Of a stretch of DNA of 64,000 nt, positions 35,353-43,555 are shown piece after piece. Under the pieces are notes generated by a model. The model had not been told where the DNA came from. It saw only the letters and a program-made list of their open reading frames with translations, and searched no databases. The translations under genes were made by a program, and so were the position numbers. The DNA is taken from the NCBI RefSeq assembly GCF_014109765.1, contig NZ_CP059139.1, forward strand, positions 682,001 to 746,000, written 5' to 3'. Source of the stretch: Pseudomonas berkeleyensis. GTDB lineage: Bacteria; Pseudomonadota; Gammaproteobacteria; Pseudomonadales; Pseudomonadaceae. Position 1 is the stretch's first letter. Every line of letters starts with the position of its first letter.

Positions 35353-36466
35353 GCAGGCAGACGGCCAAACGCAGCGCTGGGTTCTGCAGTTCTGCCATGG
35401 CTATGACGGCCCCTTTCTGGATTGCGCACGGCAGTACGCCGTGCTGTTCAAAGGTACGCCCTACAAGGTCTGTACGGTCTACCTGACCGGCAAGCCGTCG
35501 GAGGAGGTCGAGCGCGGCTCGGCTTCCGACGAGGTGATCTTCCTCGGCTATTCCAGTGCCCAGGTGCGCGGCCTGAAACTGGGTGCCATCCGCGATTTCC
35601 GGCGGATCGTCGCCTCGCGCGACTTCGCCCTGTGCATCGCGCACCGTTTCAAGCCGATCTACGTTGCTCTGCTGGGCAGCAGCCTGCCGGTGATTGGCGT
35701 GCACCACGCCTTTGGCGACTACAAGCGTCGTTCTCGCCAACTGTTCGCCAACTTCTTCCGCAAGCGCTTGATGCTGCTTGGTGTTTCCAATGCCGTGCGT
35801 GACGACATGCGCAGCTGTTTGCCGGATTGGCCAGCAGAGCGTATCGAGACCCTCTATAACCGTATTGACGTCGAGGCGGTGCAGGCCGAGCAGGTTGCCC
35901 GCGAAGCGGCCCGTAAGCATCTGGGGTTGCCACAGGACGCCTGGGTGGTCGGTAATGTTGGCCGCCTGCATCCGGACAAGGACCAGGCCACACTGATTCG
36001 CGGTTTTGCCCGGGCTCTGCCGCAACTGCCAGCAGGCAGCTTGCTGGCGATCATGGGTAGTGGCCGTCTGGAGTCCGCACTCAAGGCGCTGGCGGCTGAG
36101 CTGGGCGTTGACGACGCGGTGCGCTTTCTCGGCCAGGTGCCCAATGGGCGAGGCTATTTCAAGGCTTTCGATGTATTCGCCCTGACCTCCGACCACGAGC
36201 CGTTCGGCATGGTATTGCTGGAGGCTATGGCGGCTGGAGTACCGGTGCTGGCAACTGATTGCGGTGGTGCCAGAGAGGTTGTCGAGGCTGCAAGTTGTCG
36301 TTTCCCCCTGGGGGATCACGACATGTTGGCACAACGCTTGATTCACTGTTCCGATGCAGAGTTCTTATCTGAACTCGATAACCTTCAGCGACGATTCAGT
36401 GACTTGGCAGTAAAAGAAACGTTCTGGCAGTTGTCAATGCCGTCTCGCTTGAAACAGTGTTTCTGA
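35339..36466 (+). CDS. wapH: Core LPS glycosyltransferase WapH, GT4 family
   Basis: A 375-residue GT4 glycosyltransferase at the position of PA5004 (wapH), which transfers a glucose of the outer core. VVGNVGRLHPDKDQATLIRG (near residue 200) begins the donor-binding half, and DHEPFGMVLLEAMAAGVPVL (near residue 283) carries the E-x7-E motif. ATG 35339 lies inside the end of the carbamoyltransferase gene. The last 50 codons are visibly lower in GC than the front, at the edge of the variable module that follows. Donor specificity is inferred from position. Confidence 0.9.
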   Translation: MTASEQADGQTQRWVLQFCHGYDGPFLDCARQYAVLFKGTPYKVCTVYLTGKPSEEVERGSASDEVIFLGYSSAQVRGLKLGAIRDFRRIVASRDFALCIAHRFKPIYVALLGSSLPVIGVHHAFGDYKRRSRQLFANFFRKRLMLLGVSNAVRDDMRSCLPDWPAERIETLYNRIDVEAVQAEQVAREAARKHLGLPQDAWVVGNVGRLHPDKDQATLIRGFARALPQLPAGSLLAIMGSGRLESALKALAAELGVDDAVRFLGQVPNGRGYFKAFDVFALTSDHEPFGMVLLEAMAAGVPVLATDCGGAREVVEAASCRFPLGDHDMLAQRLIHCSDAEFLSELDNLQRRFSDLAVKETFWQLSMPSRLKQCF

Positions 36467-36495
36467 CGAACCAGTGATTTTCAGGAATAGTTATC

Positions 36496-37230
36496 GTGAT
36501 CAAGATGCTGAAGGCGTCTCGTTGCAGGTATTGGTTGCGCCAGCGGGGTATCAAATTAGGGATTGCAGTCCCCGATTTCCCAAGAGCCGCTGTGTTGCAG
36601 CTGGAGGAGGGCTGCGCCATCTCCGGGGTGCAGGCGGCTTTCACGACTCTGCATGTCGGAACCATGACCTATATTCGCAGTGAGTCCGAGTTGCTGAACG
36701 TGTCGCGTATCGGACGTTTCTGCTCGATCGGTAACTCCGTGGTCATTGGTCAGGAGAAAGCGGGGCATCCGCTGGATTGGGTCAGCACGCATCCAATGCA
36801 ATATACAGGGACGTCCTTGCACTATATTGAGCGGGGTGAGCCAGCCGAAATAGGACATGATGTCTGGATTGGTCGTGAGGCGATGATAATGGAGGGAGTC
36901 AAGGTCTCGACGGGGGCGGTCATTGCTGCTCGTTCCCTGGTGACGTGCGATGTTCCCCCCTACGCTATCGTGGCAGGAACGCCGGCCCGCATTATCCGGT
37001 ATCGACACTCGGAGCAGGTGATCAACGATTTGTTGGGTAGTGCCTGGTGGGAGCTTCCCGTTGACGTGTTGCAGCGTCTGTCCCTCGACGTTCCCGAGCA
37101 TTTCCTTCGCCAATTTGCCGAGTTGCCATCACGTGAGCCTGCTATCTACAGGCAGGTCGAGGTCAGTCGCCGTGGGTGCCGTGAACTTTCAGGTGGCCTG
37201 GCTTCCGGGCGAGTCGGTGAAGTCCAATGA
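36496..37230 (+). CDS. Hexapeptide-repeat acetyltransferase, CatB/Vat-like
   Basis: A 244-residue left-handed beta-helix acyltransferase, probably O-acetylating a core or O-antigen sugar with acetyl-CoA. VSRIGRFCSIGNSVVIGQEK (near residue 70) and GHDVWIGREAMIMEGVKVST, then GAVIAARSLVT and YAIVAGTPARIIRYR, are hexapeptide coils typical of the xenobiotic-acetyltransferase group. The His in STHPM is the likely catalytic base. GTG 36496 follows AGGAA; Met 505 (36505) is an alternative. It overlaps ssg by 4 bp. Base composition is clearly less GC-rich than in the flanking waa genes. In PAO1, mig-14 and dnpA occupy this place. Confidence 0.85.
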   Translation: MIKMLKASRCRYWLRQRGIKLGIAVPDFPRAAVLQLEEGCAISGVQAAFTTLHVGTMTYIRSESELLNVSRIGRFCSIGNSVVIGQEKAGHPLDWVSTHPMQYTGTSLHYIERGEPAEIGHDVWIGREAMIMEGVKVSTGAVIAARSLVTCDVPPYAIVAGTPARIIRYRHSEQVINDLLGSAWWELPVDVLQRLSLDVPEHFLRQFAELPSREPAIYRQVEVSRRGCRELSGGLASGRVGEVQ

Positions 37231-38183
37231 AAGTCTTGTTCTTGGTACAGGGCGAGCAGCGGGCCATTCTGGATCGCTTGTATGAAGGCGTTCAGCGCAA
37301 CTGTGACTGCGAGGTTCGTTGGCTGGGGCGCGACGATCAGGCCAACCTGCGCCGGTATTTCCGGGATCATGTAGACGTTGCACGTTACGACCGTATCCTG
37401 TTTTTCCTGCGCTTCAAGCAGGAGATACGCCAGGTCTCTTTCCTGCGGAGCGTGCCGAACAGCGTGATCCTCGAACACGATGCCTACCAGAATTACATCG
37501 CGTGCAAATACACCGGCAAATTCAGTGCGCATTACCGCAAACTGCCCTGGGTGAGAGTGATCAGTTCAGGTTATGTAGTGAGCCAGCGCTTGCGCCAGGA
37601 AGGGTTCGATGCCGTATTCGTTCCCAAGGGCTACGACCAGGCGTTGCTGAGTGATCAGGGCAGAACGCGTGACATTGAGCTGGGTTTCGTCGGCAGTACC
37701 AAGAGCGTGGCTTACAGCGGGCGCAAGGCGCTTCTGGACGAGTTGGCGAAGGTCGAGAATCTGGTAGTCACGCGCACCAAATCAGGTGAGGAATACCTCA
37801 ATACGCTCAATCGCATTCGGTTCTTCGTCAGTGCCGATGTCGGTATGGGTGAATACATGATCAAGAACTTCGAGGCCATGGCGTGTGGCTGCGTGTTGCT
37901 GGCTTACGATCATGGTGAAGAGGAGAGTCGTGCACTTGGCTTCGTCGATATGGAAAATATCGTGTTGTACCGGAGTGTCGACGATTTGTGTGGCAAGCTG
38001 GCTCAGTTGCGTGCCGATCCGATCTGGGCTGAGCGGATTGCGGCCAATGGCAAGGCGCTGGCGGTATCGCGTTATGGATTCGATCAGATCGGTGCGGAAA
38101 TAGTTCGTGCCATGCGGCCCCCACTGCGGCCCGCTCCGACTCCAGGTTGGTTCTGCCGTCTGCGCAACCGGTTCGGGGTTTGA
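37227..38183 (+). CDS. ssg: Ssg-like glycosyltransferase of LPS/surface sugar synthesis
   Basis: A 318-residue putative glycosyltransferase matching Ssg (PA5001), needed for normal core and O antigen in several pseudomonads. It begins MKVLFLVQGEQRAILDRLYE. RDIELGFVGSTKSVAYSGRK (near residue 150) and VSADVGMGEYMIKNFEAMAC followed by GCVLLAY (near residue 205) resemble the C-terminal donor domain of CgeB/GT4-like enzymes, with the Glu-rich acceptor-phosphate site. It overlaps the acetyltransferase by 4 bp and ends 2 bp before the next start. The exact linkage it makes is unknown. Confidence 0.85.
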   Translation: MKVLFLVQGEQRAILDRLYEGVQRNCDCEVRWLGRDDQANLRRYFRDHVDVARYDRILFFLRFKQEIRQVSFLRSVPNSVILEHDAYQNYIACKYTGKFSAHYRKLPWVRVISSGYVVSQRLRQEGFDAVFVPKGYDQALLSDQGRTRDIELGFVGSTKSVAYSGRKALLDELAKVENLVVTRTKSGEEYLNTLNRIRFFVSADVGMGEYMIKNFEAMACGCVLLAYDHGEEESRALGFVDMENIVLYRSVDDLCGKLAQLRADPIWAERIAANGKALAVSRYGFDQIGAEIVRAMRPPLRPAPTPGWFCRLRNRFGV

Positions 38184-38185
38184 TT

Positions 38186-39058
38186 TTGAGTAAGCCGCGC
38201 CTACTATTTCTAGTCCCTTATTTTGGTCGCTGGCCGTTCTGGATGCCCTTTTTCCTGGCAAGTTGCCGATTCAATCCGGACGTACGCTGGCTATTTTTTA
38301 CCGATTGTGGCGTTCCGAAGGATGCTCCGGACAACGTTCGGTTCCGGAGCATGAGTTTTGCCGATTACTGCTCCAAGGTGTCGGCAGCGCTTGGGGTCGA
38401 CTTTCAACCTCGCAACCCTTACAAACTCTGTGACTTGAAGCCGGCATTGGGTTATATCCATTGCGCTGAGTTGGAGGGGGTGGATTTTTGGGGCGTCAGC
38501 GACATTGATCTGGTGTATGGCGATCTCTGTAGCTACTTCACCAGCGAGCGTCTGGAACGTTTCGACTTCCTCTCCACCCATGAGCGACGAGTGTCCGGGC
38601 ACCTGTGCCTGTTTCGTAACAACGAGCGAATGCTCACTGCCTTCATGAAGGTTCCGGGCTGGCAGGCGGCGTTGTCTTCTGATCAACATAGAGCTTTCGA
38701 CGAAGGGGCTTTCAGTCGCTTGTTCATTCGCAATAAAAATTGGCCGGCACCTTTGCGCAGGCTTTCCGATGCATGGAATCCCTGGCGGCATCGCTGTGAA
38801 TTCAGTGAGGCGTTCAGTACACCGAATGGCCGCATACCCTGGCACGATGGCAGTTTTGAATTTCCGCAACGCTGGATCTGGCGTGAGGGACAGTTATTCA
38901 ATGACCGCGATGGTTCGCGGCAGTTCCCGTACTTCCATTTCATTGGCTGGAAGTGTGACGCTTGGCCCACTTGCAGTGAACAGGAGCTCATGGAGGATGC
39001 CGCGCTGGCCGCGATGGATTCCTGGAGCATTACTCCCAAGGGTTTTCGAGAGGTTTAG
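38186..39058 (+). CDS. DUF6625-like putative glycosyltransferase
   Basis: A 290-residue protein read from TTG 38186, giving MSKPRLLFLVPYFGRWPFWM. The N-terminal block, the FFTDCGVP segment and ISDIDLVYGDL-like GVSDIDLVYGDLCSYFT (near residue 103, a DxD-type motif) fit the DUF6625 family found in polysaccharide gene clusters. GHLCLFRNNERM and FDEGAFSRLF follow, as in metal-dependent glycosyltransferases of the GT-A type. No transmembrane helix is seen. It is 2 bp after ssg. No homologue sits at this place in PAO1 as far as I recall, so it is probably a strain- or clade-specific sugar transferase. Function is inferred from motif and context. Confidence 0.72.
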   Translation: MSKPRLLFLVPYFGRWPFWMPFFLASCRFNPDVRWLFFTDCGVPKDAPDNVRFRSMSFADYCSKVSAALGVDFQPRNPYKLCDLKPALGYIHCAELEGVDFWGVSDIDLVYGDLCSYFTSERLERFDFLSTHERRVSGHLCLFRNNERMLTAFMKVPGWQAALSSDQHRAFDEGAFSRLFIRNKNWPAPLRRLSDAWNPWRHRCEFSEAFSTPNGRIPWHDGSFEFPQRWIWREGQLFNDRDGSRQFPYFHFIGWKCDAWPTCSEQELMEDAALAAMDSWSITPKGFREV

Positions 39059-39061
39059 ATC

Positions 39062-39820
39062 TTGATTTTTTCCAAGGACAGTGACGTCACTCTGGTAGTC
39101 ACCAGTTGCGGGCGTTTCGACCTTTTGAAGAGGACGCTTGCCAGCTTCGATGCTTTCAATCGCTCACCTATCCGTGAGGTTTTCATCACCGAGGACTCGG
39201 GTGATGAGGCGGTAAAGGCTTGCATTCCCGAGCACTGGCATGAGCATACGACGTTCTTCGTCAATGTGCCTCGGTTGGGGCAATTGCACTCCATCGATCT
39301 GGCCTACTCGCACGTCAAGACCCCCTGGATCTTTCATTGTGAGGATGACTGGGAGTTCTATCGGCCAGGCTTCATCGAGGACTCGCTTGTGTTCCTGAAG
39401 GCCGATCCCCAGGCCTTGCAGGTATGGCTGCGCAGTTTTGCCCATGATCTGGCGCTTCATAGTCCATACGTGTACCTGGGGGAGCGTGAGGTGGTCGAGG
39501 GGATCGCGGCTTATCGCGTCGGCTCGCACAAGGAAGACTGGCAGGGCTTTTCCTTCAACCCCGGGTTGCGTCGCATGGTCGATTATCAGCTGCATGCCCC
39601 CTTCGGCCAGTATGATGGTGAAAAGGACTTGTCCCGGCTGTACGCCAACGATCAGCGGCATGCGCTCATTCTGGAGAACGATGCTGTCCTGCATACCGGA
39701 TTCGGCGAGCATGTCAGTGTGCCCGAAGAGCGGGCCAAGAAGGCGAAGCGAAAGAAACGCGAGCGTCTACGCCTGGGGCTGGTCTTCTTCATTGGTTTGT
39801 TGATTGGAGTATTTCTATGA
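39062..39820 (+). CDS. GT2-like glycosyltransferase with C-terminal membrane anchor
   Basis: A 252-residue protein starting at TTG 39062 (MIFSKDSDVTLVVTSCGRFD) after GAGAGG. DVTLVVTSCGRFDLLKRTLA and EVFITEDSGDEAV are the nucleotide-sugar side of a GT-A/GT2 fold, and WIFHCEDDWEF (near residue 92) holds the acidic DxD-like metal site. The C-terminus is strongly basic (AKKAKRKKRERLR) and ends in one hydrophobic helix, LGLVFFIGLLIGVFL, which should hold it at the inner membrane. It occupies the wapR position between ssg and waaL but I cannot say that it is a rhamnosyltransferase. It overlaps waaL by 4 bp. Confidence 0.8.
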   Translation: MIFSKDSDVTLVVTSCGRFDLLKRTLASFDAFNRSPIREVFITEDSGDEAVKACIPEHWHEHTTFFVNVPRLGQLHSIDLAYSHVKTPWIFHCEDDWEFYRPGFIEDSLVFLKADPQALQVWLRSFAHDLALHSPYVYLGEREVVEGIAAYRVGSHKEDWQGFSFNPGLRRMVDYQLHAPFGQYDGEKDLSRLYANDQRHALILENDAVLHTGFGEHVSVPEERAKKAKRKKRERLRLGLVFFIGLLIGVFL

Positions 39821-40968
39821 GTGCCTTGCACGGCATGCAGCGATGGCACGAGCGGTACGGTTATTTCACGTTCGCACTGCTGATCTTCATCGCCAGCTTC
39901 CTGTTGCTTCCTACCAGCAAGATGGTCAATAACGTCTATTACGTGCTGCTGGCACTGCCTGCGTTGGTGTTCCTCGTGGTGCGCCTTGGTCGTGATATTC
40001 GTCCGTCGCCCGCCTTGTTGCTCTGGGCAGGGTTATGTGCCTGGTACCTGCTGGTCGGCGCACTTTCAGGTAGCGGTCAGTATTTCAAGCATGTGCTCTA
40101 TCTTGCGCTGTTCGTTCTGTTGGTGAGCCAGTTGGTCGATCCACGGATTTTTCGTACCGCGCTTTTCGCACGTGGCCTGTTCTGGGTGGTGGGCATATAC
40201 GTTCTGGGGTCGGCAATCGTCTATTGGATCATTGGACGTTACGCTCCAGGCGAACGAATCATTTGGCTGCCGGGGCGGATGGCGGGCCCGATCTATACCA
40301 GCATGTGGCTGGCCTGCTGCTTTGCCCTGGCGTTGCCGACCTGGATCGCTCAGCGGCGTTGGCTGGAGCTGGCGGCTGCTTTGGCGCTGGCAGTTTTTTG
40401 CATGGCTTATGTACTTCAGAGCCGCTCAGGGCTTGTCGGCATGTTGGCGATCTGCGCGCTGATCTGCGCATGGCACGCGATGCGCCATTTGCGCTACTTT
40501 CTGATACTGGCCGTTGCCGCGATGATCGTGGTGGGAGTAATTCTTTTCGCCGTGACTGAAGTGCCCGTGATGAGCCAATTGTTCGCTCGGGCCGACTCAG
40601 GGCGTTTCGAGCTATGGCGCGTGCTCGCGGGTGAATGGCAGGCGTGCGGGATATGGTTGGGGTGCGGTGTGCACTATACGACTAGCTCCACCATCATGGG
40701 GGGCGTTGCGATTCAGCATCCCCACAATATCTACCTGGCGCTGGGGTTATACAGCGGCCTGGTGTCACTGCTTCTGTTCATGGCCTTGGCGATTGTCGTT
40801 CTCCGGCACGCCTGGCTGCAGCGTGACCCCTGGGGGTTGTACTTGCTCGTGGCTCTGATCGTGCTGAATTTCGATGGCAGCAAGCTGGTGGGTAACCCTG
40901 ATGAGCTCTGGATGCTGGTGTTGCTGCCGATAGCGTTGATCCCCAACGAGCGTCGGACGCAACCCTGA
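39817..40968 (+). CDS. waaL: O-antigen ligase WaaL
   Basis: WaaL joins undecaprenyl-linked O antigen to the finished lipid A-core on the periplasmic face. The 383-residue protein has about 11-12 hydrophobic segments and one large periplasmic loop. In that loop, GCGVHYTTSSTIMGG followed by IQHPHNIYLALGLYSGLVSL (near residue 300) contains the conserved H-x-H-N segment of the Wzy/WaaL family. The ATG overlaps the preceding glycosyltransferase stop (ATGA). A strong terminator follows 4 bp after the stop. Weak primary identity is normal for this family, so the call rests on topology, motif and position. Confidence 0.92.
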   Translation: MSALHGMQRWHERYGYFTFALLIFIASFLLLPTSKMVNNVYYVLLALPALVFLVVRLGRDIRPSPALLLWAGLCAWYLLVGALSGSGQYFKHVLYLALFVLLVSQLVDPRIFRTALFARGLFWVVGIYVLGSAIVYWIIGRYAPGERIIWLPGRMAGPIYTSMWLACCFALALPTWIAQRRWLELAAALALAVFCMAYVLQSRSGLVGMLAICALICAWHAMRHLRYFLILAVAAMIVVGVILFAVTEVPVMSQLFARADSGRFELWRVLAGEWQACGIWLGCGVHYTTSSTIMGGVAIQHPHNIYLALGLYSGLVSLLLFMALAIVVLRHAWLQRDPWGLYLLVALIVLNFDGSKLVGNPDELWMLVLLPIALIPNERRTQP

Positions 40969-40972
40969 GGCT

Positions 40973-41012
40973 GGCAAGGCGCCTGTGTGTCAGGCGCCTT
41001 GCCGAATTTTTT
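40973..41012 (+). terminator. Terminator of the waa/waaL operon
   Basis: GGCAAGGCGCCTG (40973-40985), loop TGTGT, CAGGCGCCTTGCC (40991-41003), then GAATTTTTT. The 13-bp perfect stem and T-run end the transcript that runs from waaF to waaL. The loop contains the stop codon of the convergent kinase-like gene. Confidence 0.95.
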
Positions 41013-41604
41013 CGCAATGGGCCCACAGCTGAGCGGTATCCAGGACGATATTTTCCTTTCTCAGGTATTTGTCGAAATGCTCCTGATTGCGGCGAATCCT
41101 GCCACGGCCCAAGGCGCGCCGGCGGATCTGAAGATCTGCAATGTCAATAAGGCCGAACGCCCCGTCCGGGGTCTTGACTATGTTGCCCAGGTGCAGGGAG
41201 CGGAAATACACGCCGCTTTCGTGCAGATGATTGATGAAGCGTGCCAGGGGAGGCAGCAAATCCAACCAGTCGGCTTTGCCTTCACATAACAAGGTAAACA
41301 GTGTTTCCCCTGGCAGGGGGCAATAGAGAACTGCTGTCCTCGACGCATCATCCAGACGGTACAGCTGCAGTGGCGTCAGGGTCGGTATGCCTCGCTTTTT
41401 CAGCGCCTCGGCATTGGCGCAGAAACGCAGTGACTGCGGGCGTAACAGCGCAGAAGAGAGCAGTCGCTTGCGACGAAACAGCTTAAGCATATTGCCATCA
41501 GTCAGTGCGTAGACCTTTGGGCCGTAGCTGTCCTGTTCCAGAATGCTCGCACCCTCGATCATTTTGTTCAGCGTGGTGACGGGAAGGTGATTGAAGTTCA
41601 GCAC
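40990..41604 (-). CDS. Kinase-fold protein, PA4998-like (toluene-tolerance-type annotation)
   Basis: A small kinase-superfamily protein facing the waa operon. NMLKLFRRKRLLSSALLRPQ (about residue 36 from the chosen start) has the ATP-type Lys. The catalytic loop is YFRSLHLGNIVKT, where HRD is replaced by FRS, and LIDIADLQIRR is the metal loop. It therefore lacks the usual catalytic Asp. I choose GTG 41604 (204 residues) because family members begin about here and it leaves 112 bp for divergent promoters; the frame is open to ATG 41718, which would overlap the msbA start codon. Probable role: core LPS modification or sensing, by context. Confidence 0.78.
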   Translation of the reverse strand: MLNFNHLPVTTLNKMIEGASILEQDSYGPKVYALTDGNMLKLFRRKRLLSSALLRPQSLRFCANAEALKKRGIPTLTPLQLYRLDDASRTAVLYCPLPGETLFTLLCEGKADWLDLLPPLARFINHLHESGVYFRSLHLGNIVKTPDGAFGLIDIADLQIRRRALGRGRIRRNQEHFDKYLRKENIVLDTAQLWAHCEKIRQGA

Positions 41605-41716
41605 GTCCTGGACGCTCTCTGGTTGCGGAAGTGCATATGATGCCCGATCTTGCAAGGGCGCGGCCACGATATTGGGAATGCTAAGATTGCCATTCTTATT
41701 ACCGGTGAAAGCGGAC

Positions 41717-43555
41717 ATGACCGAAGTACCCCAGCAGAACGCTGCTTCCAGCCTTACTATTTATTTCCGGTTGCTGGCTTATGTCAGGCCTTACATTGGT
41801 TTGTTCCTGCTAAGCCTACTGGGCTTCCTGATTTTCGCCTCTACCCAGCCGATGCTGGGTTACATGCTCAAGTACTTCGTCGATGGTTTGTCCAATCCGG
41901 ATGCCAGTTTGTTCGCCGGCGTGCCCTGGTTGCTGGAATCCCTCCCCTGGCTGGCACACTTGAAGCTGCTGCAGGCCGTGCCCCTGCTGATCGTACTGAT
42001 TGCTGTGTGGCAGGGCATCGGCTCCTTTCTCGGCAACTATTATCTGGCGAAGGTCTCGATGGGGCTGGTGCAGGATCTGCGTATCGCGCTGTTCAACAAC
42101 CTGCTGACGTTACCCAATCGCTACTTCGATAATCACAACTCCGGACATCTGATCTCGCGTATTACCTACAACGTGACCATGGTCACCGGCGCGGCTACCG
42201 ATGCGATCAAGGTCGTTGTGCGTGAAGGCATGACGGTAGTGTTCCTGTTTGCCACGCTGCTTTGGATGAACTGGAAATTGACCTTGGTGATGGTGGCAAT
42301 CCTGCCGGTCATCGGCCTGATGGTGACCAGTACCAGCAAGAAATTCCGTAAGCAGAGTAAGAAAATCCAGACCAGCATGGGCGACGTCACTCATGTGACC
42401 TCCGAAAGCATTCAGGGCTATCGGGTTGTACGGAGTTTTGGTGGTGAGGATTACGAGAAGAGCCGTTTTCTTAAGGCGAGCGAGGAAAACAAGCTCAAGC
42501 AATTGAAAATGGTCAAAACCAATGCCGTTTATACCCCCAGCCTGCAACTGGTGATCTACAGCGCTATGGCGGTGCTGATGTTCCTCGTACTGTTGTTGCG
42601 AGGCGAGGCGTCGGCAGGTGACCTAGTGGCCTACATCACGTTGGCCGGTTTGCTGCCCAAGCCGATCCGTCAGTTGTCCGAGGTCAGCTCGACGATTCAG
42701 AAGGGCGTCGCGGGTGCCGAAAGCATTTTCGAACAGCTCGACGAGGAGCCGGAGGTCGATCATGGCACCCAAGAGCGCGAGCGCATCAGTGGTCGGCTGG
42801 AGGTGAAGAATTTGAGCTTCAGCTATCCGGGATCGGAAAAACCGGTGCTGAATGACATCTCCTTCGTTGCCGAGCCTGGGCAGATGGTGGCGCTGGTCGG
42901 GCGTTCCGGCAGCGGCAAGTCGACCCTGGCGAACCTGATTCCGCGTTTCTATCACCATGAGCAGGGGCAGATCCTGCTCGATGGCCTGGATGTCGAAGAC
43001 TACACCCTACGTAACCTGCGCAGGCACATCGCTCTGGTGACCCAGCATGTCACTCTGTTCAACGATACCGTACGCAACAATATCGCCTACGGCGATCTGG
43101 CTGGCGCGCCGCTCGCAGCGGTGCAGCAGGCAGCCGGTGATGCCTATGCCGCTGAGTTCATCGAGAAGATGCCGCAAGGCTACGACACCCTGGTCGGCGA
43201 GAATGGCGTGTTGCTCTCCGGCGGACAGCGCCAGCGCCTGGCCATTGCTCGCGCTTTGCTCAAGGATGCACCGCTGCTGATCCTCGACGAGGCCACTTCG
43301 GCTCTGGATACCGAGTCCGAGCGGCATATCCAGGCGGCGCTGGATCAGGTGATGCAGGGTCGTACCACGCTGGTGATCGCGCACCGCCTGACCACTATCG
43401 AGAAGGCCGATCTGATTCTGGTGATGGATCAGGGGCAGATCGTCGAGCGTGGCAGCCACGCCGAACTGCTGGCGCAGAACGGCTACTACGCGCGCTTGCA
43501 CGCCAAGCAGTTCGAGGAAGACGACGATTCCGTCGTGGCCGAGCAGAACGCCTGA
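41717..43555 (+). CDS. msbA: Lipid A-core ABC exporter MsbA
   Basis: MsbA flips lipid A-core across the inner membrane using ATP. The 612-residue half-transporter has six membrane helices (about 20-320), then the ATPase domain: Walker A GRSGSGKSTLANL (near residue 395), signature LSGGQRQRLAIARAL (near residue 500) and Walker B LLILDEATSALD. VIAHRLTTIEKAD is the switch region. ATG 41717 (MTEVPQQNAASSL) is chosen from family length; the frame is open upstream to 41591 inside the divergent gene. Its stop overlaps the mig-14 start (TGATG). Confidence 0.97.
   Translation: MTEVPQQNAASSLTIYFRLLAYVRPYIGLFLLSLLGFLIFASTQPMLGYMLKYFVDGLSNPDASLFAGVPWLLESLPWLAHLKLLQAVPLLIVLIAVWQGIGSFLGNYYLAKVSMGLVQDLRIALFNNLLTLPNRYFDNHNSGHLISRITYNVTMVTGAATDAIKVVVREGMTVVFLFATLLWMNWKLTLVMVAILPVIGLMVTSTSKKFRKQSKKIQTSMGDVTHVTSESIQGYRVVRSFGGEDYEKSRFLKASEENKLKQLKMVKTNAVYTPSLQLVIYSAMAVLMFLVLLLRGEASAGDLVAYITLAGLLPKPIRQLSEVSSTIQKGVAGAESIFEQLDEEPEVDHGTQERERISGRLEVKNLSFSYPGSEKPVLNDISFVAEPGQMVALVGRSGSGKSTLANLIPRFYHHEQGQILLDGLDVEDYTLRNLRRHIALVTQHVTLFNDTVRNNIAYGDLAGAPLAAVQQAAGDAYAAEFIEKMPQGYDTLVGENGVLLSGGQRQRLAIARALLKDAPLLILDEATSALDTESERHIQAALDQVMQGRTTLVIAHRLTTIEKADLILVMDQGQIVERGSHAELLAQNGYYARLHAKQFEEDDDSVVAEQNA

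Noticed and set aside
36400..39820. Genomic island with integrase or attachment site
   Set aside because: The GC drop is real, but no integrase, transposase, tRNA or direct-repeat borders were seen; homologous exchange in the LPS locus is enough to explain it.
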